A stretch of 64,000 bases of DNA from Stigonema ocellatum SAG 48.90 = DSM 106950. GTDB lineage: Bacteria; Cyanobacteriota; Cyanobacteriia; Cyanobacteriales; Nostocaceae. Below, piece by piece: positions 28,399-38,159 of this stretch; the first letter of the stretch is position 1; the number at the start of each line of letters is the position of its first letter. The translations under genes were made by a program, and so were the position numbers. The stretch covers positions 42,869-106,868 of the forward strand of contig JADQBA010000016.1 in NCBI GenBank assembly GCA_016903675.1. The letters run 5' to 3'. The notes under the pieces are model-generated. The model saw only the letters and a program-made list of their open reading frames with translations. It did no database searches and was not told the DNA's origin.

Positions 28399-28617
28399 TT
28401 ATTCCTTAGACTCAGCTTGAGTATCTGATGTCACAGCTTCAGCAGCATCATCTTTGCTGGAAAATTCACCTAAACCTCTATCTTCCACCGTAGGAGAACG
28501 GGAATCACCAGGGTCATCCTGTACAGTTGGCTTTTTCTGGACCTCAGAGTCTCCAGCAGTCGTGCTTGCTTTTTCAGGCTGGATAGACTTTTGGGATTCT
28601 TGATTTTCTGTATTCAT
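28399..28617 (-). CDS. Hypothetical acidic, disordered protein
   Basis: This is a 72-residue, low-complexity protein starting MNTENQESQKSIQPEK, rich in Glu, Ser, Asp and Thr, with no hydrophobic core. A longer frame reaches back to 28701, but its extra N-terminus looks like non-coding DNA, so I prefer ATG 28617. Function unknown. Confidence 0.5.
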   Translation of the reverse strand: MNTENQESQKSIQPEKASTTAGDSEVQKKPTVQDDPGDSRSPTVEDRGLGEFSSKDDAAEAVTSDTQAESKE

Positions 28618-28745
28618 AGATGATAAACCAATGTAAGATTCTCCGCTTTCTCTTCCTCTGTGGTTCATTTTCTCACAAATCAAACAAAATGGCGATCGCA
28701 TTCCTAAATAATTCTTAACAAAAGTTAAGATATAGCACTCCTATT

Positions 28746-28860
28746 GGAGTCAAGGATGCGGCACTTATTGCTGTTTTAAGTGGTTCTGGGTTACGTCGTT
28801 CCAAAGCAGTGGGTTTAGATAAAGCACATTACAACCCAGAAGATGGTTCAATGCTATTAT
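28746..28860 (+). pseudogene. Fragment of a tyrosine recombinase
   Basis: The plus strand reads GVKDAALIAVLSGSGLRRS followed by KAVGLDKAHYNPEDG, matching the start of the catalytic domain of XerC/D-type recombinases, where the Arg of GLRR is the first catalytic residue. No start or remaining catalytic residues are present. Its end overlaps the 3' end of the VapC gene on the opposite strand. Confidence 0.75.
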
Positions 28861-29260
28861 CTATCTCCCAATCTTCAATCATCAAGTTATGAACGCGCTT
28901 AAATTCTCTGGTGTTATGGGTAATGAGGGTTAAGTTATTTGTCAGTGCGATGGCGGCAATTTGTAAATCATAAGCTCCGATTGGAGTACCTAATGCTTCT
29001 AGCCCAGAGCGAATCATTCCAAATGTCATTGCTGCTATATCGTCAAAGGGTAGTGATATAAATTGAGCTAAAAATTCTTGCTGTAAGGTAAGATTACGTT
29101 CAGGGTTTGCACTTTTTATTGCGCCATAAAATAGTTCAGCTTTGACGATTGAGCAAACAGCAATATCTCTAGTTGCAGTGGATTCTAGTTTCTGCTTTAA
29201 GGTGGAATTTTTACCACGCATATAGATAATACAAGTGTTAGTATCTAGCAGGAAGTTCAT
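28829..29260 (-). CDS. vapC: VapC-type PIN-domain toxin
   Basis: The 143-residue PIN ribonuclease has acidic residues in MNFLLDTNTCIIYM (Asp6), CSIVKAELFYGAI (Glu43) and PIGAYDLQIAAIA (Asp near 99). VapC toxins cut tRNA or rRNA when unbound by antitoxin. It overlaps the upstream antitoxin-like gene by 4 nt (ATGA), so the pair is coupled. Its last residues run over the recombinase fragment of the other strand. Confidence 0.9.
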   Translation of the reverse strand: MNFLLDTNTCIIYMRGKNSTLKQKLESTATRDIAVCSIVKAELFYGAIKSANPERNLTLQQEFLAQFISLPFDDIAAMTFGMIRSGLEALGTPIGAYDLQIAAIALTNNLTLITHNTREFKRVHNLMIEDWEIDNSIEPSSGL

Positions 29261-29607
29261 AGAACCGCTTCGCGTTCAAGTTGTTGTCCTTGGGGATGGC
29301 GAAAGAATGTTTCATCTTGGATACATCCATAAAATTGAGTCAGGGGATATTCTGGGGTTTCGGTTGGGGTTTCTGGTTTTAGGGACTCGATGAGGGTTTT
29401 TAGCAATGCCCAGCCGAGGTTAATGTCTAATTCTTCGATAAGTTCAGCATAGAGGGATTGACGGAAGAATTCTGAGAGTTTAGTGCTTTGAATAGGGTGG
29501 GTGTCGTTATTGTGTGTAGTCAGGCTTTGGGCAAGGAGTTGGATGATATACAGTTTATCGTTGGGGGAAAGCTGAAGGAGTTGTTGTTCGAGTTCTGGGA
29601 TAGCCAT
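29257..29607 (-). CDS. Antitoxin-like partner of VapC
   Basis: A 116-residue protein starting MAIPELEQQLLQLSPNDKLY, a pattern seen in cyanobacterial antitoxin partners of PIN toxins. A Ser-Glu-Phe-Phe-Arg box (KLSEFFRQSLYAEL) marks the toxin-contacting helix. The middle (ELIEELDINLGWALLKTL) is longer than usual and may be inserted. Position and 4-nt overlap with vapC support its role. Confidence 0.75.
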   Translation of the reverse strand: MAIPELEQQLLQLSPNDKLYIIQLLAQSLTTHNNDTHPIQSTKLSEFFRQSLYAELIEELDINLGWALLKTLIESLKPETPTETPEYPLTQFYGCIQDETFFRHPQGQQLEREAVL

Positions 29608-29766
29608 GATGGGGTTTAAGTAGAGGATAAATTTATTCTACTTTCAGCGTCGCGCTTTAGATGCTTCCGCACGAGTATTCAGATGGTTCGCTGCGATCGC
29701 TATGAGAACAAATGACTTATTAACTCCGACAAAGCTGACATGAATAGAGAATAACGTACCAAAATA

Positions 29767-30210
29767 CTACTTTGTCATCCTATCTAACGCAGATGGAGAT
29801 GGAAATCTGCTAACTGCCATCAATGCTTGCCGCTCTATAATCCGCTCATTGTTGTTAAAATCAAAAATGCGTACTGTGACTTCTCCGATTTCTGTCTGTG
29901 GTTGAATCACTACCTCATCTAATCGAAAATGCTCTCCCCAAAAATCTCTACGTGGGTTAAAAAACCTAACAAGTTCTCCAGTGCGCCAATTAATAGATCC
30001 CAGGTCGGTTCCTTTTTGGAGATTACAGAAAATACAAGAATAGGCAAGGTTATCTGCTGTTGTTGCTCCACCGTGTTTAACGCTAATGATATGGTCAATT
30101 TGATAAGCTGAAGACCTGTCTGCTTCTAGAACATAGCAGTATTCGCACAAAAAATCAGCACGGTTGGCAACATTGCGTCGCAGTTCTAAATTAATGTAAG
30201 GACGAGGCAC
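29767..30210 (-). CDS. HNH endonuclease
   Basis: The 147-residue protein has CEYCYV, then YQIDHIISVKHGGATTADNL, then YSCIFCNLQKG: the two CxxC zinc pairs and the DH catalytic box of a classical HNH nuclease. The C-terminal part is unknown. It follows an 84-residue gene by 9 nt, a pairing I have often seen in cyanobacteria and which may be toxin-antitoxin-like. Confidence 0.88.
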   Translation of the reverse strand: MPRPYINLELRRNVANRADFLCEYCYVLEADRSSAYQIDHIISVKHGGATTADNLAYSCIFCNLQKGTDLGSINWRTGELVRFFNPRRDFWGEHFRLDEVVIQPQTEIGEVTVRIFDFNNNERIIERQALMAVSRFPSPSALDRMTK

Positions 30211-30219
30211 AGTGAACAG

Positions 30220-30474
30220 TTACTCAACTTTAATGTACATATAAGCACGGGCTTTTGCTAAAGTCATTATATGCTCTAATGTGAGAAAAGTATCTAATTC
30301 CTTTTTTTCCTCTGGTGTCAAATCCCCCATTGTATGTTGGTAAACTAAGTCATCTAAACGTTCTTGTGCTATATCCGATAGTTTAAAATCGATGACATTT
30401 TCAGGTGTCGTTCCAGAAGCAATAAAATCAACAATTTCGTCGTAAACTTTAGTTGTCTTTACAGATGTAGTCAT
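30220..30474 (-). CDS. Small conserved protein upstream of HNH nuclease
   Basis: This is an 84-residue helical protein with VYDEIVDFIASGTTPENVI and LDTFLTLEHIMTLAKARAY. It resembles small cyanobacterial proteins paired with HNH nucleases; an antitoxin or adaptor role is guessed. It lies 9 nt upstream of the nuclease gene. Confidence 0.7.
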   Translation of the reverse strand: MTTSVKTTKVYDEIVDFIASGTTPENVIDFKLSDIAQERLDDLVYQHTMGDLTPEEKKELDTFLTLEHIMTLAKARAYMYIKVE

Positions 30475-30620
30475 ATATTTATTCTCTACCTATTAGTGTC
30501 ACTTCATCTATGGTACTCGTTTATAAAAGAGACACGGGGCTACGAGACAAAATTTTCTAATTAGTGCGATAAGATAAAATGAAAGAACAAACGTACTATT
30601 TCAAGGAAGCAGGTGGCGAT

Positions 30621-31088
30621 ATGCGAAGCGCTCTTGATGTTGCCAGATACTTCCTGTGTCGCATTGATAGGGATGCAGGTGATACAATATCCCCTTTGAA
30701 GCTTCAAAAGCTTGTGTATTATGCTCAAGCTTGGAGTCTAGTACTTAGAGATAAACCATTATTTTTTGAAAAAATTGAAGCATGGTCCCATGGTCCTGTG
30801 GTATATGAAGTCTGGAATGCTTATAAAGAGCATAGACATACTGCTATTCCTGTGCCAGATTCCTACGATTTATGCGATCCCGATTTTCCTGATGATGAGC
30901 TTGAAGTACTTGAAGAGGTCTGGAATGTTTACGGGGAGTTAAGTGCAAGACAACTTGAACACTTGACCCACACTGAAGCACCATGGTTGGATGCTCGAAA
31001 AGGTATAGATCCAGGCGAAAAGTCTCAAGAGGTTATTTCTCACCAGAAAATGAAATCTTACTATGAAAAATACGTAGTTGAAGATTAG
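30621..31088 (+). CDS. Panacea (DUF4065) antitoxin
   Basis: The 155-residue protein opens MRSALDVARYFLCR and carries ISPLKLQKLVYYAQAWSL and KIEAWSHGPVVYEVWNAYK, the hallmark of the Panacea antitoxin domain (DUF4065/SocA-like). I chose ATG 30621, which follows AGGTGG at normal spacing; an earlier ATG at 30579 adds 14 residues. Panacea antitoxins neutralise many unrelated toxins encoded next door, so the downstream gene, sharing one base with this stop (TAGTG), is the likely toxin. Confidence 0.85.
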   Translation: MRSALDVARYFLCRIDRDAGDTISPLKLQKLVYYAQAWSLVLRDKPLFFEKIEAWSHGPVVYEVWNAYKEHRHTAIPVPDSYDLCDPDFPDDELEVLEEVWNVYGELSARQLEHLTHTEAPWLDARKGIDPGEKSQEVISHQKMKSYYEKYVVED

Positions 31089-31528
31089 TGGGCAAAAAAC
31101 ATTTACCAAAGCAAAAAAAAGATACGAAGGGGAGCAAAATTCCTGAAAATGCTACTGCTAATGCGTTTCAGGCAGGTACGACTGATCATCTAAGACCAAG
31201 TTTCAGATTTACGTATGCTGATGAAAACCGTTGGCATTTATCTGAATGGAATGCAGACGAAATAAAGGATCTTATCCGTGACCTTAAGAAGATTGAAAAG
31301 TATACTTGGCTTCAAATAAAGGAGCAGGGGTCGAAACAAAGGGGAAGCTCTGTAGGGTGTGGTTTCAAAATCATCCAAAATCATCCAAATTTGCCAAATA
31401 ATGTAAGTGAAGATGTCACTATCTCAGAAATGCGTATCGGTCAAAAAAAACGTATCTTTGGCTTTCGGCTAGAATCACACTACTATATTGTCTGGTTTGA
31501 CCGTGACCACAGCGTTTGCCCAGAATAA
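31088..31528 (+). CDS. Probable toxin of Panacea pair
   Basis: The 146-residue protein starts at GTG 31088, which overlaps the antitoxin stop by one base. The basic N-terminus (KKHLPKQKKDTKGSK) precedes a compact domain ending RIFGFRLESHYYIVWFDRDH, the beta-sheet-His ending seen in RelE/HicA-like RNases and related small RNA-cutting folds. I do not recognise the family. Toxin identity is inferred from position. Confidence 0.65.
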   Translation: MGKKHLPKQKKDTKGSKIPENATANAFQAGTTDHLRPSFRFTYADENRWHLSEWNADEIKDLIRDLKKIEKYTWLQIKEQGSKQRGSSVGCGFKIIQNHPNLPNNVSEDVTISEMRIGQKKRIFGFRLESHYYIVWFDRDHSVCPE

Positions 31529-32150
31529 TAGCCCAAGTTGCGGGTTATCAAAATCCGGGTGTTTTTCATCCAGAAATTAGTGTGATCGCACTTTGACAAA
31601 TTCGCGGTGGCGCTACGCGCCACCGCGAATTCGACCCAATCATCACGAGCAGTGTACTAGATCGGGTTAAGGTATTAATAATTTCTTGTTAGAGAAATGC
31701 TTGTTTCAGAGTAAATGCAAAAATAAATGCTTCTAGCTTCAGTAGAAACCCCTCATACGTGACTGCATGAATCGATTTCGGGAATAGACTTGTAATTCCG
31801 CTAAACACAGTCTCAACTCTCGCTCAGACATTTTTTTCGACCTGCATAAATTCAGGGGCTTGTACTCCGTCAGTTCCTGTGGTTGTTTTTTTGACCCTAC
31901 ACCCAAAACCCTATACCCCACACCCCCTTCTTGGTCATAGTCAAGGGCAAATTCACATTCGTAATTATCCTTAAAATTGAATCAAATCTGAGGTATTCAA
32001 TTAACATTTGTACTTATTTTTCAGATCCTGAATGAATGATCGGTTAAAGTATTAAGCGATCACCTGGCAAAAACTGTATTTTCAAGCCGTATTTTTGGCG
32101 AAACTTTAAGCACTATTACTTATTGACAAATTGTTCATGACCTTAACCTA
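31529..32150. other. Intergenic with a perfect hairpin
   Basis: A 14-bp perfect inverted repeat with a 3-nt loop lies at 31600-31630 (arm ATTCGCGGTGGCGC). GTGTGGGGTATAGGG-type filler lies near 31895-31930. A 60-codon frame at 31739-31921 covers this filler and is not convincing. Confidence 0.5.
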
Positions 32151-32345
32151 TTACTGATGCTCTTGAGCGAGTTCGCTATCTTTTTTCTTTTTGGGACCGT
32201 ACAGATGGTTAATTAGCCGAGCTGTCTCGCCCACCTCCTCGACCAATCGTGCCAACATTTCGTGGGGACTCCAATACCCTTTGCCCACTTCTGATACCCA
32301 AGCATCAAGCTGTTGCTGGATTTCTCTGAGGGTGTAATCAGCCAT
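32151..32345 (-). pseudogene. Truncated MazG-like nucleotide pyrophosphohydrolase
   Basis: The 64 residues read LREIQQQLDAWVSEVGKGYW and LARLVEEVGETARLINHLYG, including the metal-binding EEVGE, but stop at SELAQEHQ where the family continues into the second half with ELxDxL. So one half of the active site is missing. Confidence 0.7.
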
Positions 32346-32483
32346 TTTTCAGCATAGGAGTTGATTGTCCTACTGATTTTCTAGACTACAAACTTAAGTT
32401 ATTTTAGAATTTAACCTTAGAGGTAGTACGGGGATAAAAATACGTCTAAACTTTCCAACATTTTTAAAGGGTTTGAATCTAGC

Positions 32484-34010
32484 TTGCGCTTCGGGCAGGA
32501 ACGAAACGAGGAGCTTTACCGTCAGCACCTCGAAGTCGTTGAAGAACTTTATAAATGCAAGCTCAGGGATTTGGTCAAACCCTGGAATTCCGAATTTTCC
32601 TCGCAGATGAAGCTAATTCGCCTGCGCGACCAAATCCGAGATTTTTTCGGACGCGATGAAGTTAACTTTGTAGCGATTGACGGCACCTGCAAGGCAGAGG
32701 AGACTACCCAATTTTTGTTGTTTTACGCGGGAGCCTATGGAGCCAGGGGGTCTCTCGACCTCAAGGGCATACCCCCAGCGTTACGATATCATAAGTGGTC
32801 GCTGGAACAAGATGTGTCAGTTGTGGCGCAGGTGCCAATCCCCTATGCGGAATTAGAGGATGTGCTGGAAGAAGAACGCGACCCTTTTGCTGTTAGCGAT
32901 CTAGAAAAGACGAACCTTGCAGGGTTGCATACTCTATTGATGCAATTATCGGAAGTATATTTGGCTTACGATACCGTAACCAGTAGTCGCACAGACGCGC
33001 CAGACTTCGTACTGTTGGACCAGTCAATCTCCTCTGCTATGGCATCGAACATGGTGCAGCCTTCTGCTGTGCGGATGATTGGTAGTCCTTGGAGAGAGCG
33101 CCAGCTGACAGAGGCTGATGCCACAATTGCCTTAGCTCATCCCTTTAATTCAGATTTAGGTATTCCCACCGTTAAGCGGTTTCGTCAGTATACAGGACTT
33201 TTAGCTCGAATGCAGCAAGGTGGAGGCACTGTAGACCTGGAACAGGTTGCTGGCGAGGAAGGTTTGGAATTGGACGACCTGAACTCCGGTGTTGCCTATT
33301 TAACTAAGCGAAATTTAGCGCAATTATCATCAGATGGTAAGCGTCTGACTTGGATGGGACCGCACGATATCGAAGCTTCTTGGGCATATACCAAGGCTGT
33401 TTTTCGACAAATTTGCGAAAAACTGTTCGTGGAGAAAGACCCCACAGCTTTGATGTATACCGTAGAAACAGATGAAATGCGGCGACGCCACTGGATGAGT
33501 CCCCCCGATATTAAGTTTTTAATTGGGGTGGGTTTGCGATCGCTCATTGAGGAGTGCTGGAAACGCAATGTATTGCTGGTAGGGTTGGTTAAAGATTCGT
33601 CTTCGGCGTATTTCACCCGCAACTATTTGGGGGTAATGCGATTCCTTGACGTGCTTCCGGAGTTGAAAAGCTTTTCTCGCCCCTTACCATCAACTGACCG
33701 CATTGCTTTAGAAATTTTACCGCTAATTAACGATGAACTAGAATCTCCTTGGTCAACGGTTGAGTTTGACGGCGTATTTATGACGATGTTTGTCCGCCAA
33801 GAACCCGACGGTACTTGTGACCTCAGTGGAGTTAGGGGAGATATCCTCGCGCCCGAATGCCTGACGGCACGTTCCTTGGCACAGTTTTACTTAAATCGAA
33901 AGCCATCGGGACCGTTGATGGGTCATGTGATTTTCGTCGAGCGCTTGCTGCCGTTTATAAGCAAATCTTGGCTGCTGGGAAGGTGCGTGTCTATCAGCGT
34001 GTTGATGTAA
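32484..34010 (+). CDS. nurA: NurA-like nuclease, 3' end replaced
   Basis: The 508-residue frame holds a NurA-type domain: NFVAIDGTCKAEETTQFLLF (first metal Asp of the family) and later LLVGLVKDSSSAYF. NurA with HerA processes DNA ends. The first start in frame is TTG 32484, but protein-like sequence (SKLSNIFKGFESSLR) extends back to ACG 32442, and a natural ATG there may have mutated to ACG. The last 20 or so residues (ISKSWLLGRCVSISVLM) look out of frame, so the true end was lost in the deletion that removed the start of herA. Probably non-functional. Confidence 0.75.
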   Translation: MRFGQERNEELYRQHLEVVEELYKCKLRDLVKPWNSEFSSQMKLIRLRDQIRDFFGRDEVNFVAIDGTCKAEETTQFLLFYAGAYGARGSLDLKGIPPALRYHKWSLEQDVSVVAQVPIPYAELEDVLEEERDPFAVSDLEKTNLAGLHTLLMQLSEVYLAYDTVTSSRTDAPDFVLLDQSISSAMASNMVQPSAVRMIGSPWRERQLTEADATIALAHPFNSDLGIPTVKRFRQYTGLLARMQQGGGTVDLEQVAGEEGLELDDLNSGVAYLTKRNLAQLSSDGKRLTWMGPHDIEASWAYTKAVFRQICEKLFVEKDPTALMYTVETDEMRRRHWMSPPDIKFLIGVGLRSLIEECWKRNVLLVGLVKDSSSAYFTRNYLGVMRFLDVLPELKSFSRPLPSTDRIALEILPLINDELESPWSTVEFDGVFMTMFVRQEPDGTCDLSGVRGDILAPECLTARSLAQFYLNRKPSGPLMGHVIFVERLLPFISKSWLLGRCVSISVLM

Positions 34011-34852
34011 GAAGTAGTTTAGGAAGCTTTATCAGGAATTTTTGGAGTGAAGTCAATACTTCTAACTTTGCAGCAAAGGATTTGCAGTCAGTTAATAATT
34101 TAATCAATGAGTTAAGTGGAATTGAACAAACATTATTAGAGGCTGATGTTGAAAGTATTTTGACCCAAATTAGAGATACTGCTCAAAATTTAGGTGCTAG
34201 AGCAAAGAAGGCTCTAAACGATTTACATGATACTCTAAGTAGTGCATGGGAAAATTCCCGTCGTAATCCTCCTCTTCCAGAAGAAAGTCGAGTCACAGTT
34301 CCTGAGTTAGTGTCTCAGATAAACGACTCTAGAAAAGATAACCTTTTTGTGATTCAGTCCCATGACCCTAATGAACTACGCTCTTTTAGCCGCTGGCTTG
34401 GTAACGAAGCTTATGAACAGCGTAGGCGAACAGGGCAAATTAGTCCTTTAGTCAGTTTTATATTTGATGAAGCTGATGAATTTATTCCTCAAGACGCTTC
34501 AGGAACTTATAGAGATTCAACCGAAATTGCAATGACTTTAGCCCGTCGGGGACGAAAATTTGGTTTGGGAATTGGTATTGCAACACAAAGAATTACCTAC
34601 CTTGATACCAGCATCATAGCTCAACCCCATACATATTTTGTTTCTAAACTACCACGCAAATCTGACCAAGACCGAATTCGTGACGCTTTTGGTTTGAGTG
34701 ATGAAATGTTTCGTCAGACAGTAAAGTTTAAAAAAGGTGATTGGCTCTTGGTCAGTTATGATGCGACAGGTTTAGAAGCAGTGCCGTTGCCAATTCATAC
34801 TCCAAACGCGAATGAGAGGCTGGCGAATTTTCTACAAACTTATTCCGATTAA
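33980..34852 (+). pseudogene. herA: herA-like ATPase, N-terminal half missing
   Basis: The frame joins after nurA at about 33980 and reads SSLGSFIRNFWSEVN onward. Walker B FIFDEADEFIP, LARRGRKFGLGIGIATQR and PHTYFVSKLPRKSDQDRI match the C-terminal half of HerA/FtsK-like hexameric translocases, but Walker A and about 250 N-terminal residues are absent. A single deletion between nurA and herA explains both broken ends. ORF coordinates could start at ATG 33857, which is not homologous. Confidence 0.8.
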
Positions 34853-34890
34853 TTTTGAATTCCAAGATGGAATATTTTTTGAAAAATCGA

Positions 34891-35910
34891 TTATGGATAT
34901 CTAAGTTTAACACCACTACCACCATTGGGAGTTGGACAATCCCAGCGAAGGTCGCAAATAGCACAATCTTGTTCGCTAATAGCTCCGGGAACTGCTGGAT
35001 ACCATTGGTCATTGCAACGAGCTTGTTCAATCTGTACTACAGTCTGTGCAAACTCATTTACTGCATCATCAATCTCATTGGGCGTGATGCTAACCTCCAG
35101 TAAAGCATTAACTGGGCGCTTAGAGGGACAAGTTGGACCATCAAGCTCATTAAGGAAATACAAAATAGCTTTTTGAGGTAAAACCCCATGTTTTAGCTCA
35201 TAAAGTTTGGCATAAACCCGCATCTGGAATTCATAGTTTTCTAGGTCTTTTGGATTGACATTCAACAAACTACTGCCTTTGTAATCCCACATTTCACAGT
35301 CGGCTGGGTTTCCTGCTGCGTCAGGTGCATCTACCAAAAGGTCAACAACACCATGAAGAATGTGAGTATTGCGATCCGCTTGCAATCTATGTTCCGTATC
35401 TTTAACTCTTTTGTAAAGTGTTGGTCCTTCAAGGGCATTAAAATATTGAAGCAAACGTACAGCTTTGAGTCGAATATCTTGGGTTATTGCTCGAATTCCT
35501 TGGCTTTTTAAGCCATTTTCAACTTCAACAAAATACTTGACAATATCACTAGGAGGTATTGGCTTTGTTGATTTTGCTTTTTCTGCGTGTCTAAGCTCAT
35601 CAAAGTAGTCAAGAATTTCTTCATCTTCTAAGATGTTGCAATTATCTGGCAGAGTACCCTTTGTTGAAGGGTCAATTTTTCCATGGAAATGGGTATGACA
35701 GCGATCTAAAACTTGGTGAAGAATAGTGCCAAAGTAAGCCTGGGTTTGATAAGCAGGTGCATATTTATGGACATTAAAAGCCCCATACTGACGAGCGCAT
35801 CGTCTAAATGCGACTATATCTTGAGTAACGCTATAACGACGTTTTATATTTGGTGTTTTGGGTAAAGAGATTGAAAAACCTTGAAAAGGTTTTCTTCTAT
35901 TTGTGGTCAT
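34891..35910 (-). CDS. PD-(D/E)XK nuclease with Fe-S cluster cysteines (RecB/AddB/Cas4-like)
   Basis: The 339-residue protein has AFRRCARQYGAF near the N-terminus (first Cys), HGVVDLLVDAPD and CEMWDYKGSSLL (catalytic Asp and DYK), and QDCAICDLRWDCP at the C-terminus. One N-terminal Cys plus C-x2-C-x5-C is the signature of 4Fe-4S AddB/Cas4 nucleases. It lies 11 nt downstream of the helicase frame (35922) on the same strand, so the pair probably worked as a DNA-end helicase-nuclease. Confidence 0.88.
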   Translation of the reverse strand: MTTNRRKPFQGFSISLPKTPNIKRRYSVTQDIVAFRRCARQYGAFNVHKYAPAYQTQAYFGTILHQVLDRCHTHFHGKIDPSTKGTLPDNCNILEDEEILDYFDELRHAEKAKSTKPIPPSDIVKYFVEVENGLKSQGIRAITQDIRLKAVRLLQYFNALEGPTLYKRVKDTEHRLQADRNTHILHGVVDLLVDAPDAAGNPADCEMWDYKGSSLLNVNPKDLENYEFQMRVYAKLYELKHGVLPQKAILYFLNELDGPTCPSKRPVNALLEVSITPNEIDDAVNEFAQTVVQIEQARCNDQWYPAVPGAISEQDCAICDLRWDCPTPNGGSGVKLRYP

Positions 35911-35921
35911 AAATTTTTCCT

Positions 35922-38147
35922 TTATATCGTAATAGCGAACATATTCCGCTTAAATTCCACATGATTACGGTTGGGTACAGCAATATGATTTTTAATCTGG
36001 TCTTGCGTACCAATTAGAATCAAACCGTATTGTGCGCGTGAATAAGCTACATAAAGCAAACGAATGTCATCTTCTATCGCTAAATCTTCTGGTTGTCTAG
36101 TATCTCTTTGATAAAGAGCTTGTCGAAATGGAGCTAAGGTTTGCTCAAGCATTTGTGCGGCTCCAACTTTCCCTTCTTGACCTTACTTTGTAACAACAAA
36201 TACAAAAGGAAACTCTAAACCCTTTGATTGATGAATTGTCATAATGGGTAAATAGCCTTGAGGAACAATGATTTCCTCATCTTCATCATCATCAATACCC
36301 GTCTCAATTAAGTAGCTGATAAACATGTTATAAAATTGATTGATAAAACTCTCATCAATGTCATTTCCAGCAGTATTAGCTCGTAAAACATCTAGGTTAA
36401 AACTGTTATAACCTTCAAAAAGACGAGTGACTTTAGAAAGACGTGAGTTTCTTACAGTATCTTGTTTCCATGTCCGAAATGGTTCCCGCGAAAGAATACG
36501 ATAGATGATTTCTAATAAGTTCAGATTCAGAAATCGACCTGGGTTATTTGGGCTTAGACTATTGGCACATATTTGTGATAAAGCTGCATTACTATTGTTT
36601 AGGTAATCATCTAGTAAATTTGTAGGGACGTTAGGGTCATTTCTCACGCTATCGAGAGTATTGAACCATTCCTGAACAGTGTCAATCCACTCCAGAGGTC
36701 TTCCCTGTGGGTCTATTTTCGATTGAAAAGTGTGATTTGGGTCAATCACTTGAACCAGTGCTGCTAGTAAACACTGAACTTCGTCACTCTCCATGAAAGA
36801 TTTAGACCGAGGATTATAGATAGGAATCTCACGTTGCTGGAATGCTGTAATAAAGGGACCAGCATTTCGAGCCGAGTCTTTGGCACTTCGTAGCAGTAAA
36901 ACGCACTGACTTAGATCGGAGATAATTTTATCACCTATCAAATGATTAATCGTAAATTCAGCAACTGCATTAGCCAAGTCTCCTACTTTCTTTGTTTGAA
37001 TCCAAGAAACAGCAGGATATGCTCCAGTAATAGATGAGGCAGCATTGACTGGTTTTTTACCTGGAGCACGTACTCCTCGTGCTGTCATTTCTGGAAATGA
37101 AGTGATGTATTGGTTGAAAAATTTAACAATATCAGGATGAGAACGGTAGTTGTTATCAAGCTGAATTTGATGAGGATATTTACTATACTTAGCCAGACAA
37201 GCTTCATCAAAATTCACCATACAGGTTACATTTCCTCCTCGGAAACGATATAAAGCTTGATCGTCATCGCCGACTACTGTGATATTGTGCGGTGGTTGAT
37301 GGGCTAAAGCTAAGTAGATTTGCTCTTGAATTGGGTTAGTGTCTTGATATTCATCTACTAATACGTATAACAAAGGAGGATTTTGGTCACTTCCCTGTAA
37401 AAACTGTTGACCTATAAGAGAGGTGATAAATTCAAGAAAACTAGCTTGGAGATGAGCGAAGTCGCAACGATAGTTTTCCTTTAGAGCTTGAGCATACTGC
37501 TGATAAAACTTTGCTAAAGTTGCCCAGTGTCCACCAGCACTGAGCATTGCTTGTAAATTAACGTAGTCTTCTACAATGTGATTAAAAAGTGTGACTGCTG
37601 ACTTGGCTCGCTTCCATTTATTAGGAGGATAGTTGGTGTTACGCCAATCGCGCACAGCATAATTAAAATGTTGCCAGAAAGCTAAATCTTGAAATTTTGA
37701 AATATCAGCATAGCGGTAGGTAAATAAATCCTGTTCTACCTGATCCAGAAGGCGAACATTTTGATAGCTTGGATAGCGGTATTCTTGGAGAATATCATTA
37801 CATAAACTATGTAGTGTTCCTATTCTGATATCAGCCAGATCAACATTTTTCAGGTTATGATCTGTATTTTGTAGTGCTACTAGGTAAGTCGCCAAGCGGT
37901 CTTCAAGGTTACGTGCTGCTTTAGCAGTAAAAGTAGTTAAGAGAATAGAGCGAGGTTGGACACCATTTACACAAAGCAATTTCAAAGTTCGTGTTACTAG
38001 TACTTCGCTTTTGCCCGATCCTGGTCCCGCTAGAAGCCACAAGGGACCATTGCCATACTCCACAGCTTCTTTTTGCTTCTGATCAAGGTCGTAGCCACGT
38101 GCTGAAGGTTGAGCAAGACATATGTGGAAAGTGTTCAAATCAATCAT
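35922..38147 (-). pseudogene. UvrD/Rep-family helicase split by one in-frame stop
   Basis: Motifs are complete: Walker A LLAGPGSGKSEVLVTR, YVLVDEYQDTNPIQEQ, TVVGDDDQALYRFRGG, LDNNYRSHPDIV, IMTIHQSKGLEFPFVF, then stop TAA at 36183-36185, then RLLYVAYSRAQYGLILI (motif VI) in the same frame, about 742 residues in total. Only motif VI lies after the stop, so the 654-residue part should lack ATPase activity. One base change restores the gene. The run 38414 to 34891 (small gene, helicase, nuclease) is one operon. A sequencing error is possible. Confidence 0.88.
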
Positions 38148-38159
38148 TTCGTACCCTTA

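Noticed and set aside
31739..31921. 60-residue minus-strand frame
   Set aside because: Its first half is read from GTGTGGGGTATAGGG-type repeat filler, and no family or ribosome site supports it.
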